From the NCBI GenBank assembly GCA_963736685.1, contig CAVTPZ010000027.1, forward strand, positions 1 through 64,000: a DNA stretch of 64,000 bases, read 5' to 3'. The position numbers and the translations under genes were made by a program. The notes beneath the pieces were generated by a model. The model was not told the origin of the DNA, ran no database searches, and worked only from the letters and a program-made list of their open reading frames with translations. Origin of the DNA: DASUPK01 sp963736685. Lineage in GTDB: Bacteria > Actinomycetota > Thermoleophilia > Solirubrobacterales > 70-9. Positions 48,683 to 56,789 of this stretch are shown in pieces; within the stretch, counting starts at the first letter, position 1; the number at the start of each line of letters is the position of its first letter.

Positions 48683-49864
48683 TCAGACCTGCGTGAAGTG
48701 CCGCGGCGCCGTTCGCCGGGACGAGCCTCGCCTGATCGCGTCATTGCCGAATCGCTCGCGGATCTCATCGATCGCGCGGTCGAGCGCTGGATCGTCCCGC
48801 GGGTCGAGGGGCAGCTCCAGCTGCGCTTCCGTGCTGAGGTTGGCGACGGTGATGCCGAGGAGGGTTATCCCGTGGCGCTCCACCATGGGCCGGGCGGCGA
48901 CGAGCAGGGCCTGCGCTGCTGCAAGGATCGCCCCGGTGCCCGCGGTCGGGTGGGCGAGGGTCCGCGAGCGGGTGGCCCGGGAGAAGTCTCCGAAGCGGAA
49001 GCGGAGGGTCACCGTGCGCCCCGCCCGGTTCGCGGCGCGCGCACGGCGGGTGACACGGTCGACGAGAGTGATGAGCAGGGCATCGAGCTCGGAAGACGAC
49101 CGGCCGCCACTCGCGAATGCCGACTGGGTCCCAATCGAGCGACGACGCCGGCCGCGACGTACCCGGCGCGGGTCCCTGTTGTGCGCGACCGCATGAAGGT
49201 GGCGCGCCGCGTGGCCCCCCAGAAACATCGCGAGCTCCGCCGGATCGCGACGGCCGAGGTCACCGATGGTGGCGATGCCGTGGGCGCGCAGCTTGTCAGC
49301 GGTCGCCGCGCCGACGCCCCAGAGCGCCTCCACCGGCAGGGGACGAAGAAACTCGCCCTCCCGCTCCGGGTCGATCAGGAGCAGGCCATCCGGCTTGGCG
49401 GCTCGGCTCGCCATCTTCGCCAGCACCTTCGTCCTGGCGATGCCCACGGTGAGCGCCAGGCCGATCCGTTCCCGGGCCTTGCGCCGAAGCGTCGCCGCGA
49501 TCTGTGGCGGCGTGCCCGAGATCCGCTCGAGGCCGCTGACATCGAGGAACGCCTCCTCGAGCGACAGGCCCTCCACCGCGGGGGCGGTCTCCTCGAACAG
49601 GTCGAACAGCGCCCGGCTCGCCTCCGTGTAGGCGTCGAACCGCGGCGAGACCGCCACCAGGTGCGGGCAGAGCCGGCGCGCGCGGCGACCGCCCATACCG
49701 CCATGGATTCCGTACGCCCTCGCCTCGTAGCTCGCGGCCATCACCACCCCTCCCCCGACGACCGTCGGCCTGCCGCGCAGGGCCGGATCGTCCCTCTGCT
49801 CGACCGAGGCGAAGAAGGCGTCGGCATCGGCGTGGAGGATCGTCGCGGATGCTGACACGAACAT
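48683..49864 (-). CDS. dinB: DNA polymerase IV (Y-family translesion polymerase)
   Basis: 393 aa. Catalytic carboxylates in HADADAFFASVEQ and SLEEAFLDVSG; finger/palm residues in VMAASYEARAYGI and the ALTVGIARTKVLAKMAS thumb; little-finger domain to the end. Copies damaged DNA with low fidelity. The start codon lies inside a perfect LexA-type box, so SOS induction is expected. ATG 49864 or GTG 49858 could be the start; both leave the active site intact. Convergent with nothing; same strand as the mdlC-like gene downstream. Confidence 0.92.
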   Translation of the reverse strand: MFVSASATILHADADAFFASVEQRDDPALRGRPTVVGGGVVMAASYEARAYGIHGGMGGRRARRLCPHLVAVSPRFDAYTEASRALFDLFEETAPAVEGLSLEEAFLDVSGLERISGTPPQIAATLRRKARERIGLALTVGIARTKVLAKMASRAAKPDGLLLIDPEREGEFLRPLPVEALWGVGAATADKLRAHGIATIGDLGRRDPAELAMFLGGHAARHLHAVAHNRDPRRVRRGRRRRSIGTQSAFASGGRSSSELDALLITLVDRVTRRARAANRAGRTVTLRFRFGDFSRATRSRTLAHPTAGTGAILAAAQALLVAARPMVERHGITLLGITVANLSTEAQLELPLDPRDDPALDRAIDEIRERFGNDAIRRGSSRRTAPRHFTQV

Positions 49865-49871
49865 ATGTTCG
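49858..49871. promoter_or_regulatory. LexA (SOS) box at dinB start
   Basis: CGAACATATGTTCG, a perfect 14-bp palindrome fitting the Gram-positive/actinobacterial consensus CGAACRNRYGTTYG. It overlaps the dinB start codon, so LexA binding would block transcription directly. Confidence 0.85.
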
Positions 49872-49903
49872 CATCGCGACGATGCCGGATCAAGAGCTTG
49901 CGG

Positions 49904-51283
49904 CTAGGAATCCTTCGGCCTGCGCGGCGCGAACAACCACGCCTCGAAGAAGCGATCGAGTTGTGCACCGGAGTCCGCCTCCGCCAGGGCGATGAACTGC
50001 TGGGTGCTCGCGTTGCCGTAGCGATGCTGTGCCACCCAGTCGCGAAGCGTGGCATAGAACGCCGCGTCGCCGACCTTCTCGCGCAGCGCCTCGAGGGTCA
50101 TCGCGCCGCGGTAGTAGACCGCCAGCGAGAAGAGCTTCTTCGGCCCGGGCGCCCCCGGGGGCAGCTTCCAGAAGCCGCGGATCCCGAACGGGCGCTTCTT
50201 GTAATAGACGTGGAAGTTCCGCCGCAGCCTCGCGTCCGCGCCGTGCGTCTCCCACATCCAGGTGACCCAGGTGGCGAAGCCCTCGTTGAGCCAGCGTCCT
50301 GCCACTGGGCCACCGAGACGGCGTCCCCGAACCATTGGTGCGCGGGTCTCGTGGGCGACCACCTCGGGGAACGGGGCGCCGATGTAGACGGGCCTGCTCT
50401 GGGTCTCGAGCGCGGTCTCGCTCTTGCCGGGGACGACGATCGACCCGGCGCTCGAGAACGGGTAGGAGCCGAACCGCGCGCTGTAGAGACCAACGATCCC
50501 CGAGAGCTTCCTGAGGGCACCCCGAGAGAGGCGACCCTGGCCGGGCGCCACCGCCGTCCACGCAGGCAGGCCGTGAACCGTGGAGCGCTTGATCGGGAAG
50601 TGCCCGATGGTCACGGTCGCAAGGTAGGTGGCCATCGGCTCGGGCTCGTGCCACGCGAACGTCCGCGAGCCGTGGCGCCGCTGCGCCGTGTCGAGGAGCC
50701 CGTTCGCGATCGCGCGGTAGCGGCGCGGCACCGTGACCGTAAACGAGTAGGTCGCCTTGTCGGACGGATGGTCGTTGCAGGGGAACCAGCTCGGGGCTCC
50801 ATCCGGCTCGCTGAAGACGGTCGTTCCGTCGTGTGTCCTGATCCAGCCGTCGCCGCCGATCGGGCGCGGCCGACCCCTGTAGGCGACCGCGACCGTGAAG
50901 GGCGCTCCCGAGGCGATCGGCGCGGCCGGCGTCACCGTCATCTCCCCTCCCCGGCGAGCCCGGGCGGCGGGCGCCCTGTCGACCAGCACCGAGGTGACCT
51001 TGAGCCCCCTGAAGTCCAGGTTGAAGGCGCTCAGCGACTGGGTCGCGGTCGCTGAGATCGTCGCGACCGCCTTCACCTCGTTCGGCCGCGGCCGGACGCT
51101 CAGCCTCAGGTCGTAGTGGTCGACCTCGTAACCGCCGTTGCCCATCGACGGGAAGTAGGGATCGCCGGCACCTACCGCGCCCGGCGACTGTGCGAACGCC
51201 GTGGGCGCAAGCGCGAGTGCGCTCACGGCGGCGGTCACGGCCGCCAGGCCTCTTGTCGGCACCGCTCTCAGCTCCCCGGCCAA
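49904..51283 (-). CDS. Secreted M1-family metallopeptidase with scrambled zinc site
   Basis: 459 aa, signal peptide (LAAVTAAVSALALAPTAFAQ). The M1 N-terminal beta domain (YFPSMGNGGYEVDHYDLRLSV), ETQSRPVYIGAPF in the catalytic part and WLNEGFATW with the third zinc ligand are present. The HExxH motif reads HETRA instead, and the next 17 residues are out of frame: a one-base gain near 50345 and a one-base loss near 50292 restore HETAHQWFGD...WLNEGFATW, with exactly 18 residues between HExxH and Glu. As written the second His ligand is lost. Real mutation or sequence error; see findings. Confidence 0.8.
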   Translation of the reverse strand: MAGELRAVPTRGLAAVTAAVSALALAPTAFAQSPGAVGAGDPYFPSMGNGGYEVDHYDLRLSVRPRPNEVKAVATISATATQSLSAFNLDFRGLKVTSVLVDRAPAARARRGGEMTVTPAAPIASGAPFTVAVAYRGRPRPIGGDGWIRTHDGTTVFSEPDGAPSWFPCNDHPSDKATYSFTVTVPRRYRAIANGLLDTAQRRHGSRTFAWHEPEPMATYLATVTIGHFPIKRSTVHGLPAWTAVAPGQGRLSRGALRKLSGIVGLYSARFGSYPFSSAGSIVVPGKSETALETQSRPVYIGAPFPEVVAHETRAPMVRGRRLGGPVAGRWLNEGFATWVTWMWETHGADARLRRNFHVYYKKRPFGIRGFWKLPPGAPGPKKLFSLAVYYRGAMTLEALREKVGDAAFYATLRDWVAQHRYGNASTQQFIALAEADSGAQLDRFFEAWLFAPRRPKDS

Positions 51284-51418
51284 TTCGACCTTACTGGCCC
51301 CGTGTTCGTCCGTCCATTTCGCCCGGCGCGGCGTCCAACGCCCTCAAGGACGTCGAACCCGGGCTCGACTGATACCGGGAGCGCGGCAGGACGCCGCGAC
51401 CACGACATGGAGGTCACT

Positions 51419-51724
51419 GTGAGAACCGGGAAGAAGCTTCTGATCACCACCGGAGTCGTAGCCGCCAGCTATCTCGGCGCGCTCGCTCCCGCGAGCCAGG
51501 CAGCCACGGTTTGCAACGAGGCCGAGAACTCCCATAGGGGCGGATACGAGGTCTCCGGAGGCATCGTCGACCCCGTGCCACCCGCCTTCCTGCGGGGCTC
51601 GCAGATGAGAGTCGGTAACGACAAGTCGCGCGGTCTCGACCACGCGGCCGATCGCTCGCCGGCGCTCCGGCAATGCGGTCCGGCCGACGGTGATGGCGGC
51701 GGCGGCGGAGGCCTCCCAACCTGA
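51419..51724 (+). CDS. Small secreted protein
   Basis: 101 aa from GTG 51419, which follows GGAGGT by 4 bases. Signal peptide KKLLITTGVVAASYLGALAPASQA, cleavage after ASQA. The mature ~75 residues are hydrophilic with two Cys (VCNEAEN and RQCGPAD) and a Gly-rich end. No family. It shares the PASQA cleavage site and a similar upstream leader with the next small gene at 51852, suggesting duplication. Confidence 0.6.
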   Translation: MRTGKKLLITTGVVAASYLGALAPASQAATVCNEAENSHRGGYEVSGGIVDPVPPAFLRGSQMRVGNDKSRGLDHAADRSPALRQCGPADGDGGGGGGLPT

Positions 51725-51851
51725 GCTCGCCTCCATTCGTCCACCGCACACGGATCGCGTCCAGCGACCTCAAGAAAGGTCCGGCGCTTCCCGACCGAAT
51801 TCCAACAGGGCGCGACAGGGAAGTCGCGCACGAAACTGGAGGTGAGTAGAG

Positions 51852-52061
51852 ATGTCCAGAGGAAAGCTGTTCGCCACCGTGGGTGCAGTGGCCGCCCTGG
51901 CGGCCGGAGTGGCCGCACCCGCGAGCCAGGCATGCCACGGAGGCTCGAGCCACCACAGCCACTACTCCGGAGGGGATCACAGCTACTCCCACTCCGGCAC
52001 GCCATGCGACCACAGCGGGAACACCGGCGGCAGCACTGGAGGTGGCGGCTCGGCGACCTGA
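51852..52061 (+). CDS. Small secreted His/Gly/Ser-rich protein
   Basis: 69 aa. Signal peptide GKLFATVGAVAALAAGVAAPASQA, then a 40-residue His/Ser/Gly-rich chain (CHGGSSHHSHYSGGDHSY) with two Cys and five-plus His, capable of binding metal or simply flexible. Start supported by a GGAGGTGAG stretch upstream. Related by leader and signal to the gene at 51419. Function unknown. Confidence 0.6.
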   Translation: MSRGKLFATVGAVAALAAGVAAPASQACHGGSSHHSHYSGGDHSYSHSGTPCDHSGNTGGSTGGGGSAT

Positions 52062-52071
52062 GCCTGAGGAC

Positions 52072-52120
52072 GGCTCTGGTCGCGCCCGCGACGATTTTGG
52101 CCGCCGGCGCGACCAGAGCC
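52072..52120 (+). terminator. Perfect 15-bp hairpin after small secreted gene
   Basis: GGCTCTGGTCGCGCC (52072-52086) and GGCGCGACCAGAGCC (52106-52120), 19-base loop, 10 bp after the stop. No T-run, so likely a stable 3' end or attenuator before the oxidase operon. Confidence 0.6.
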
Positions 52121-52165
52121 CTGGCGGGTGTCTCCCGTGGGGCTAGCTAATAGACTCTCGCCGCC

Positions 52166-52927
52166 TTGCTTGCCCTGATCGGCCCCCACGCGGCGCACTC
52201 GCCCAACGCGGAAGACATGAACACCCTGTACTGGGTGATGCTCGCCGTGGGCGTGGTGCTGCTGGTCGCGTTCAACCTCGCGCTGGCCGCCGTCGTCATG
52301 CGCTTCCGCTCCGCTCGCGGGCGCGAGCCGAGGCGGTTGGTCGTCCGCCGCCCCGCGCAATTCGCGACGGCCGGGTTCTTCGCCGCGATCGTCGTGGTCG
52401 CTTTCGTGCTCGGCATCCTGCTGACTCACGACACCAAGAAGGTCGAGGCCTCCGGGCCGAACGGCCTGCAGGCGACCTCGAGCCTGACCGCCCAGAGATC
52501 GCTCGACCTGCCGGTGACGAGCGCCTCCACGGCGCCGCTGCAGATCAATGTGTGCGGCCAGCAGTGGATCTGGCGGTATCAGTACCCCGACGGGACCTAC
52601 TCGTACTACGAGCTCGTGGTGCCGGTGGACACCGCGGTGATCCTGCACCTCTGCTCGACGGACGTCGTCCATCGCTGGTGGGTCCCGGGCCTGAGCCCGA
52701 AGATGGACGCCACCCCGGGTTCGAGCAACTCGACCTGGTTCAAGGCCGATGAGACGGGGAATTACGACGGCGCCAGCTACGCCTTCTCCGGCGCGAGCTA
52801 CGCGGTGATGCGCACCCGCGTCCGCGTGGTGGACGTGCCCACCTACCAGGCCTGGCTCTCCCAGCAGGCGGCCGGCATCCAGCAGGCCCAGCAGTTCGTG
52901 CAGCAGGTGAACGGAGAGACCGGATGA
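52166..52927 (+). CDS. Cytochrome oxidase subunit II homolog without CuA ligands
   Basis: 253 aa from TTG 52166 (start uncertain). Two N-terminal membrane helices (LYWVMLAVGVVLLVAFNLAL and AGFFAAIVVVAFVLGILL), then the cupredoxin domain: CGQQWIWRYQYPDG, VVHRWWVPGL and ETGNYDGASYAFSGASYAVMRT. Aligned to normal subunit II, the first His (169) and final Met (215) remain but both CuA Cys are Ser (204, 208), the Glu is Ala and the second His is Tyr, like quinol-oxidase subunit CyoA. Its last codons overlap the start of the subunit I gene (ATGA). It cannot accept electrons from cytochrome c through CuA. Confidence 0.85.
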   Translation: MLALIGPHAAHSPNAEDMNTLYWVMLAVGVVLLVAFNLALAAVVMRFRSARGREPRRLVVRRPAQFATAGFFAAIVVVAFVLGILLTHDTKKVEASGPNGLQATSSLTAQRSLDLPVTSASTAPLQINVCGQQWIWRYQYPDGTYSYYELVVPVDTAVILHLCSTDVVHRWWVPGLSPKMDATPGSSNSTWFKADETGNYDGASYAFSGASYAVMRTRVRVVDVPTYQAWLSQQAAGIQQAQQFVQQVNGETG

Positions 52928-54639
52928 GCGAGAACGGACGCGCCCTCGCCCCGCATCGCCCCGAGCTCGTGACCGACGGCCCGGCGCCGTCGCGCCCGCG
53001 CTGGCTCGAGATGGTGATGAGCCCCGACCACAAGGACGTCGGCCGCATCTACATCGGCGCGGCGCTGTCATTCCTCGTGCTCGGCATCGTCTCCTTCCTG
53101 CTGATGCGCCTGCAACTGGGCGTTCCCGAGAACGACCTGATCGAGCCGGTGACGTTCAACCGCCTGCTCTCGGTCGGCAGCGCGACGCTGGTCGTGCTGT
53201 TCGGGCTGCCGATCGCCTTCGGCCTCTACACCTACGTGATTCCGCTGCAGATCGGCGCGCGCTCGCTCGCCTTCCCGCGACTCGCCTCGCTCTCGCTCTG
53301 GCTCTACGTATTCGGCGGCGCCCTGCTCTACGCCTGTTTCGCCTACACGCCTCCGGAGGCCGGCTTCAACTCCTGGCCCCCGCTGTCGGACACGGTCTAC
53401 ATCTCGAACAACGGCGTCGATGTCTGGATCGCCGCGGTCGGCCTGACCGTCCTCGGCCTCGTCCTGCAGTCGATCAACCTCGCCGTGACGATCTCGAAGA
53501 TGCGGGCGCCCGGGCTCGCCTGGCGGCGCCTGCCGGCCTTCACCTTCTCCGGGGCCGTCTCCAGCTGGACGATGATCGTCGCCGGCTCGGCGATGCTCGC
53601 CGCCCTGGTCATGCTCGAGATGGAGCGGCACTTCGGCGGAGTCTTCTTCGACCCGGGCGAGGGCGGCGCGCCGATCTTCTACCAGCACCTGAGCTGGATC
53701 TTCTTCACCGGCTGCTACCTCGTCTTCCTGCTGCCGGCCTTCGGCGCGATCTCCGAGATCCTCCCTGTCTTCTCCGGCAAGCCACTGCTCTCGCGCGGCG
53801 CGCTGATGACCTCGATGGCCGCGATCATGCCGCTCGGCCTGCTGGCCTGGATGCAGAACATGATGAGCGCGTCCATCCCGATCGGCTGGCTGTACGGCGC
53901 CATGCTGATGGCGCTCGCCCTCACGATTCCCATCGGGGTGATCCTGGTGAACTGGATCGGCACGATCGCCGGCGGTGTCATCCGGATGCGTGCCCCGATG
54001 GTGTTCGCGCTCGCCTCGATCTCGACCCTCACCTTCGGGCTGGTCGGCGAGTTGATCCAGAGCGTCATCCCGGTCAACTGGATGCTGGCCGACACGACCG
54101 CCTCCACCGCCGCCAGCGGCTACGTGCTGGTCGGAGGGCCCGTCTTGGGCGGTCTTGCTGCCCTCTACTACTGGTTCCCGAAGATGACCGGCCGCACGCT
54201 CGGCGAGGGACTGGCGCGGCCCTCCGCGGGTCTGATCGTCCTGGGCGCCCAGCTCACCTTCATCCCGCTCTTCCTCGCCGGCGTCGAGGGCCAGCAGGTG
54301 GACATCTTCAAGTTCTTCCAGGCAAGCGACGCGATCAACGCCATGAACCTCGACGCGCTCAACCTGATCGCGACCATCGGCTCGTTCGTCCTCGCCCTGG
54401 GAATCGTGCTCTCGCTCATCAACATCTACGCGGGAGTCAAGGGTGGGGTTCCGGCCGGCCACGACCCGTGGGGCGGCGACACGCTTGAGTGGTTCGCGAC
54501 CTCGCCCCCACCGCCGCACAACTTCGACGTCGTCCCCGACGTCCGCAGCCACGAACCGCTGCGCGACATCCGCGAGGCCGTGAACCGTCACGATGCCTCC
54601 CGGCCCGCCTCGGCGGAAAGCAAAGAGCCGGTAGCCTGA
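52924..54639 (+). CDS. Cytochrome oxidase subunit I homolog lacking all metal-ligand histidines
   Basis: 571 aa, 12 or so membrane helices, clearly of the heme-copper oxidase family: VTFNRLLSV, YVIPLQIGARSLAFPRL, FYQHLSWIFF, MTGRTLGEGL and DPWGGDTLEWFATSPPPPHNF align with the normal subunit I at 60507. But every ligand is replaced: heme-a His to Gly85, CuB His to Thr262 with the Tyr also gone, the HH pair to Gln311-Asn312, and the H-x-H pair to Ala397 and Gly399. The reading frame is intact over 1.7 kb with normal codon use, so it is an expressed pseudoenzyme, not a decayed gene. Stop is 4 bp before ctaA. Confidence 0.9.
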   Translation: MSENGRALAPHRPELVTDGPAPSRPRWLEMVMSPDHKDVGRIYIGAALSFLVLGIVSFLLMRLQLGVPENDLIEPVTFNRLLSVGSATLVVLFGLPIAFGLYTYVIPLQIGARSLAFPRLASLSLWLYVFGGALLYACFAYTPPEAGFNSWPPLSDTVYISNNGVDVWIAAVGLTVLGLVLQSINLAVTISKMRAPGLAWRRLPAFTFSGAVSSWTMIVAGSAMLAALVMLEMERHFGGVFFDPGEGGAPIFYQHLSWIFFTGCYLVFLLPAFGAISEILPVFSGKPLLSRGALMTSMAAIMPLGLLAWMQNMMSASIPIGWLYGAMLMALALTIPIGVILVNWIGTIAGGVIRMRAPMVFALASISTLTFGLVGELIQSVIPVNWMLADTTASTAASGYVLVGGPVLGGLAALYYWFPKMTGRTLGEGLARPSAGLIVLGAQLTFIPLFLAGVEGQQVDIFKFFQASDAINAMNLDALNLIATIGSFVLALGIVLSLINIYAGVKGGVPAGHDPWGGDTLEWFATSPPPPHNFDVVPDVRSHEPLRDIREAVNRHDASRPASAESKEPVA

Positions 54640-54643
54640 CGCC

Positions 54644-55684
54644 ATGGCCGGACCCGTTGCCGGGGGCGGCGGGGACGAGCTCCGCCGGTTTCGCCGCCTG
54701 GCAGACCTCACCGCTGTTGTCACCGTTCTGCTGATTGTCGTCGGCGGAATCGTTCGCGTGAGCCAATCCGGCCTGGGCTGTGGCCCGGGCGGAAGCGGGA
54801 CCAAGGGCTGGCCGCTCTGCGGCGGCCAGGTGATTCCCTTCGTCGGCAACGAGAACCGCGTGATCGAGTTCTCGCACCGCTTCCTCGCGACCGTTGTGGT
54901 GATCCTGATCGGGTTGCTCTGCTATCGGGCCTACAAGGGCCTTCGGGAGCGCAACGGCTGGGCCTTCCGGGGCTCGCTGATCGCGGGCGCGCTCGTTCTG
55001 ATTCAGGCCGGCCTCGGCGGTCTGACCGTCGAGCACAGCCTCGCCGAGGAGCTGGTCGCGGCGCACCTGGGCACCGCCATGCTGCTGCTCGGCCTGCTGC
55101 TCTTCCTGAGCTTCAAGGCCCGTTCCGAGGCCGCCGTCGAGTCGGGAACCACCACCCCTCCGGTCCGCGGCCTCAAGCCCTACGCCGCCACGGCCGCGGT
55201 CCTGCTCCTCTGCGCGATCGTCGCGGGCGGGTACATGGCTGGCACCGAAGAGGAGGGGGTCAACGACACCGGTCCGAACATCGCCGGGGCCCACCTGGCC
55301 TGCGGCAAGATGTTCCCCGAGTGCGGGTCGGGCAAGTTCCTGCCCTTCGGGAACAACCGGCTCACCGACATCCACCTGACCCATCGCGTCTTCGTCTATT
55401 TGGCGACGATCGCGATCATCGTGTTGCTCTCCGTCGCCTTCGCTCGTGGATCGCGCGACCGGCTGCTCGCCATCGGCGCCCTCCTGCTCTTCTGCCAGTT
55501 CCTGCTCGGCGCCATGAACGTCTGGCTCGGAGAGCACGGTCCACTGATCGTGGCCCACCTGACGACCGGGACGCTGCTCTGGGCCACGGTCATCTCGATC
55601 ACCTACAAACTGGCCTGGCTCCCGAGTGCCTCTCGCTCGCGCGCGAAGGCACCCAGGGCAGAGGCATCGGCGGCGGCCGCGTGA
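54644..55684 (+). CDS. ctaA: Heme A synthase (COX15/CtaA)
   Basis: 346 aa, eight membrane helices in two halves. Conserved GGIVRVSQSGLGCG and FSHRFLATVVV in half one, GPNIAGAHLACGKMFPECG and LTHRVFVYLAT in half two; the His pairs bind heme and Cys pairs are as in actinobacterial CtaA. It oxidises heme O to heme A for aa3 oxidases. Ends overlapping the ctaB start (GTGA), forming one unit with the ligand-free oxidase pair upstream. Confidence 0.92.
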   Translation: MAGPVAGGGGDELRRFRRLADLTAVVTVLLIVVGGIVRVSQSGLGCGPGGSGTKGWPLCGGQVIPFVGNENRVIEFSHRFLATVVVILIGLLCYRAYKGLRERNGWAFRGSLIAGALVLIQAGLGGLTVEHSLAEELVAAHLGTAMLLLGLLLFLSFKARSEAAVESGTTTPPVRGLKPYAATAAVLLLCAIVAGGYMAGTEEEGVNDTGPNIAGAHLACGKMFPECGSGKFLPFGNNRLTDIHLTHRVFVYLATIAIIVLLSVAFARGSRDRLLAIGALLLFCQFLLGAMNVWLGEHGPLIVAHLTTGTLLWATVISITYKLAWLPSASRSRAKAPRAEASAAAA

Positions 55685-56652
55685 GCGTCCATCTCGGTAC
55701 CGGTCCCGACCGGGTGGCCCGACCCGCCCGGCCGGGCGGCGAGCAGGTCTCGGTCACGCCGGGCGATGCCCGCGCGCGGACGATGCGCGCCGCCATCGAG
55801 ACTGCCAACGACTACGTCACGCTCACCAAGCCGCGGATCATCTCGCTGCTTCTGCTCACCTGTGTAGCCACGATGTTCGTCGCCGACCCCGGCGGCCCGG
55901 GCATCGCCACCATCCTCTGGACCTGCCTCGGCGGCTACCTGGCCGCGGGCGGCGCAGGCGCCATCAACCACTACATCGAGCGCGAGCGTGACGCTCGTAT
56001 GGCCCGGACGAGCGGGCGGCCGCTGGCGAGCGGCCGGATCGAACCGCGCCGGGGGCTGATCTTCGGGACCACGCTCGGCGTGGTGGCGGTGGCCCAGCTG
56101 TGGATCACCGTGAACGCCCTGACGGCCGCGCTCGCCGCCGCGGGACTGCTCGGCTACGTCTTCGTCTACACGCTCTGGCTCAAGCCGCGCACGCCGCAGA
56201 ACATCGTCCTGGGAGGAGCAGCCGGCGCGATGCCGCCGCTGGTCGGGTGGGCAGCCGCGACGGGCGGACTCACCCTGGAGGCGCTGTGGCCCTTCGCGAT
56301 CGTCTTCTTCTGGACGCCGCCGCACTTCTGGGCCCTCTCGCTGCTGATCTCAGACGACTACGCGCGCACCGGCGTGCCGATGCTCCCCGTGGTCCGCGGT
56401 GAGACCACCACGCGGCACCAGATCGTCCTCTACGCGCTGCTGCTGGTGGCCATCACGATCGGGCCGGTGATCACCGGGCTGCTCGGGACCGCGTACCTGA
56501 TCACGGCGCTCGCCCTCGGGGCCGGCTTCGTCGGCCTGGCCCTCGCGTTGCTCGCGCATCCGTCCCGTCCCGCGGCCCGGCGGCTCTATCTCAGCTCGCT
56601 CGCCTACCTCGCCCTTCTCTTCGTCGCGATGGCGCTCGATCGTGCGCTCTAG
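55681..56652 (+). CDS. ctaB: Protoheme IX farnesyltransferase (heme O synthase)
   Basis: 323 aa UbiA-family prenyltransferase; NDYVTLTKPRIISLLLLTC opens the chain, NHYIERERDARMARTSGRPL holds the first Asp-rich (DxxMxRT-type) site, and FFWTPPHFWALSLLISDDYARTGVPML the second. It attaches farnesyl to protoheme to make heme O. GTG 55681 overlaps the ctaA stop. A 40-residue hydrophilic N-terminal stretch precedes the first helix. Confidence 0.93.
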   Translation: MSVHLGTGPDRVARPARPGGEQVSVTPGDARARTMRAAIETANDYVTLTKPRIISLLLLTCVATMFVADPGGPGIATILWTCLGGYLAAGGAGAINHYIERERDARMARTSGRPLASGRIEPRRGLIFGTTLGVVAVAQLWITVNALTAALAAAGLLGYVFVYTLWLKPRTPQNIVLGGAAGAMPPLVGWAAATGGLTLEALWPFAIVFFWTPPHFWALSLLISDDYARTGVPMLPVVRGETTTRHQIVLYALLLVAITIGPVITGLLGTAYLITALALGAGFVGLALALLAHPSRPAARRLYLSSLAYLALLFVAMALDRAL

Positions 56653-56678
56653 GTACCCGGGTCTATAGGCTTCCGCCC

Positions 56679-56789
56679 GTGGATCGCGAGCGCGCACGAG
56701 CGAACATCCGGGCCGGGATGCTGGCCGCCTCTCTCGCGCTGCTCGTCTTCGCTCTGGCCTTCTACGTCGCGATCGTCTACCTGCGATGA
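56679..56789 (+). CDS. Tiny single-helix membrane protein
   Basis: 36 aa: charged start VDRERARANIRAG, then one helix MLAASLALLVFALAFYVAIV, ending YLR. GTG start. Its stop overlaps the ATG of the next gene (ATGA), evidence that it is translated. Such micro-proteins occur beside oxidase genes (CtaG/IV-like accessory subunits), so it is probably an oxidase-associated peptide; not provable from sequence. Confidence 0.6.
   Translation: MDRERARANIRAGMLAASLALLVFALAFYVAIVYLR

Noticed and set aside
52924..54639. Ligand-free subunit I as a decayed pseudogene
   Set aside because: The frame is intact over 571 codons, codon bias is normal, and it is translationally coupled to neighbours; random decay would not remove only ligands.
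52924..54639. Alignment error explaining the missing ligands
   Set aside because: Flanking blocks (YQH, LPxFG, WFPKMTGR) align without gaps on both sides of each ligand, and no other His lies nearby.
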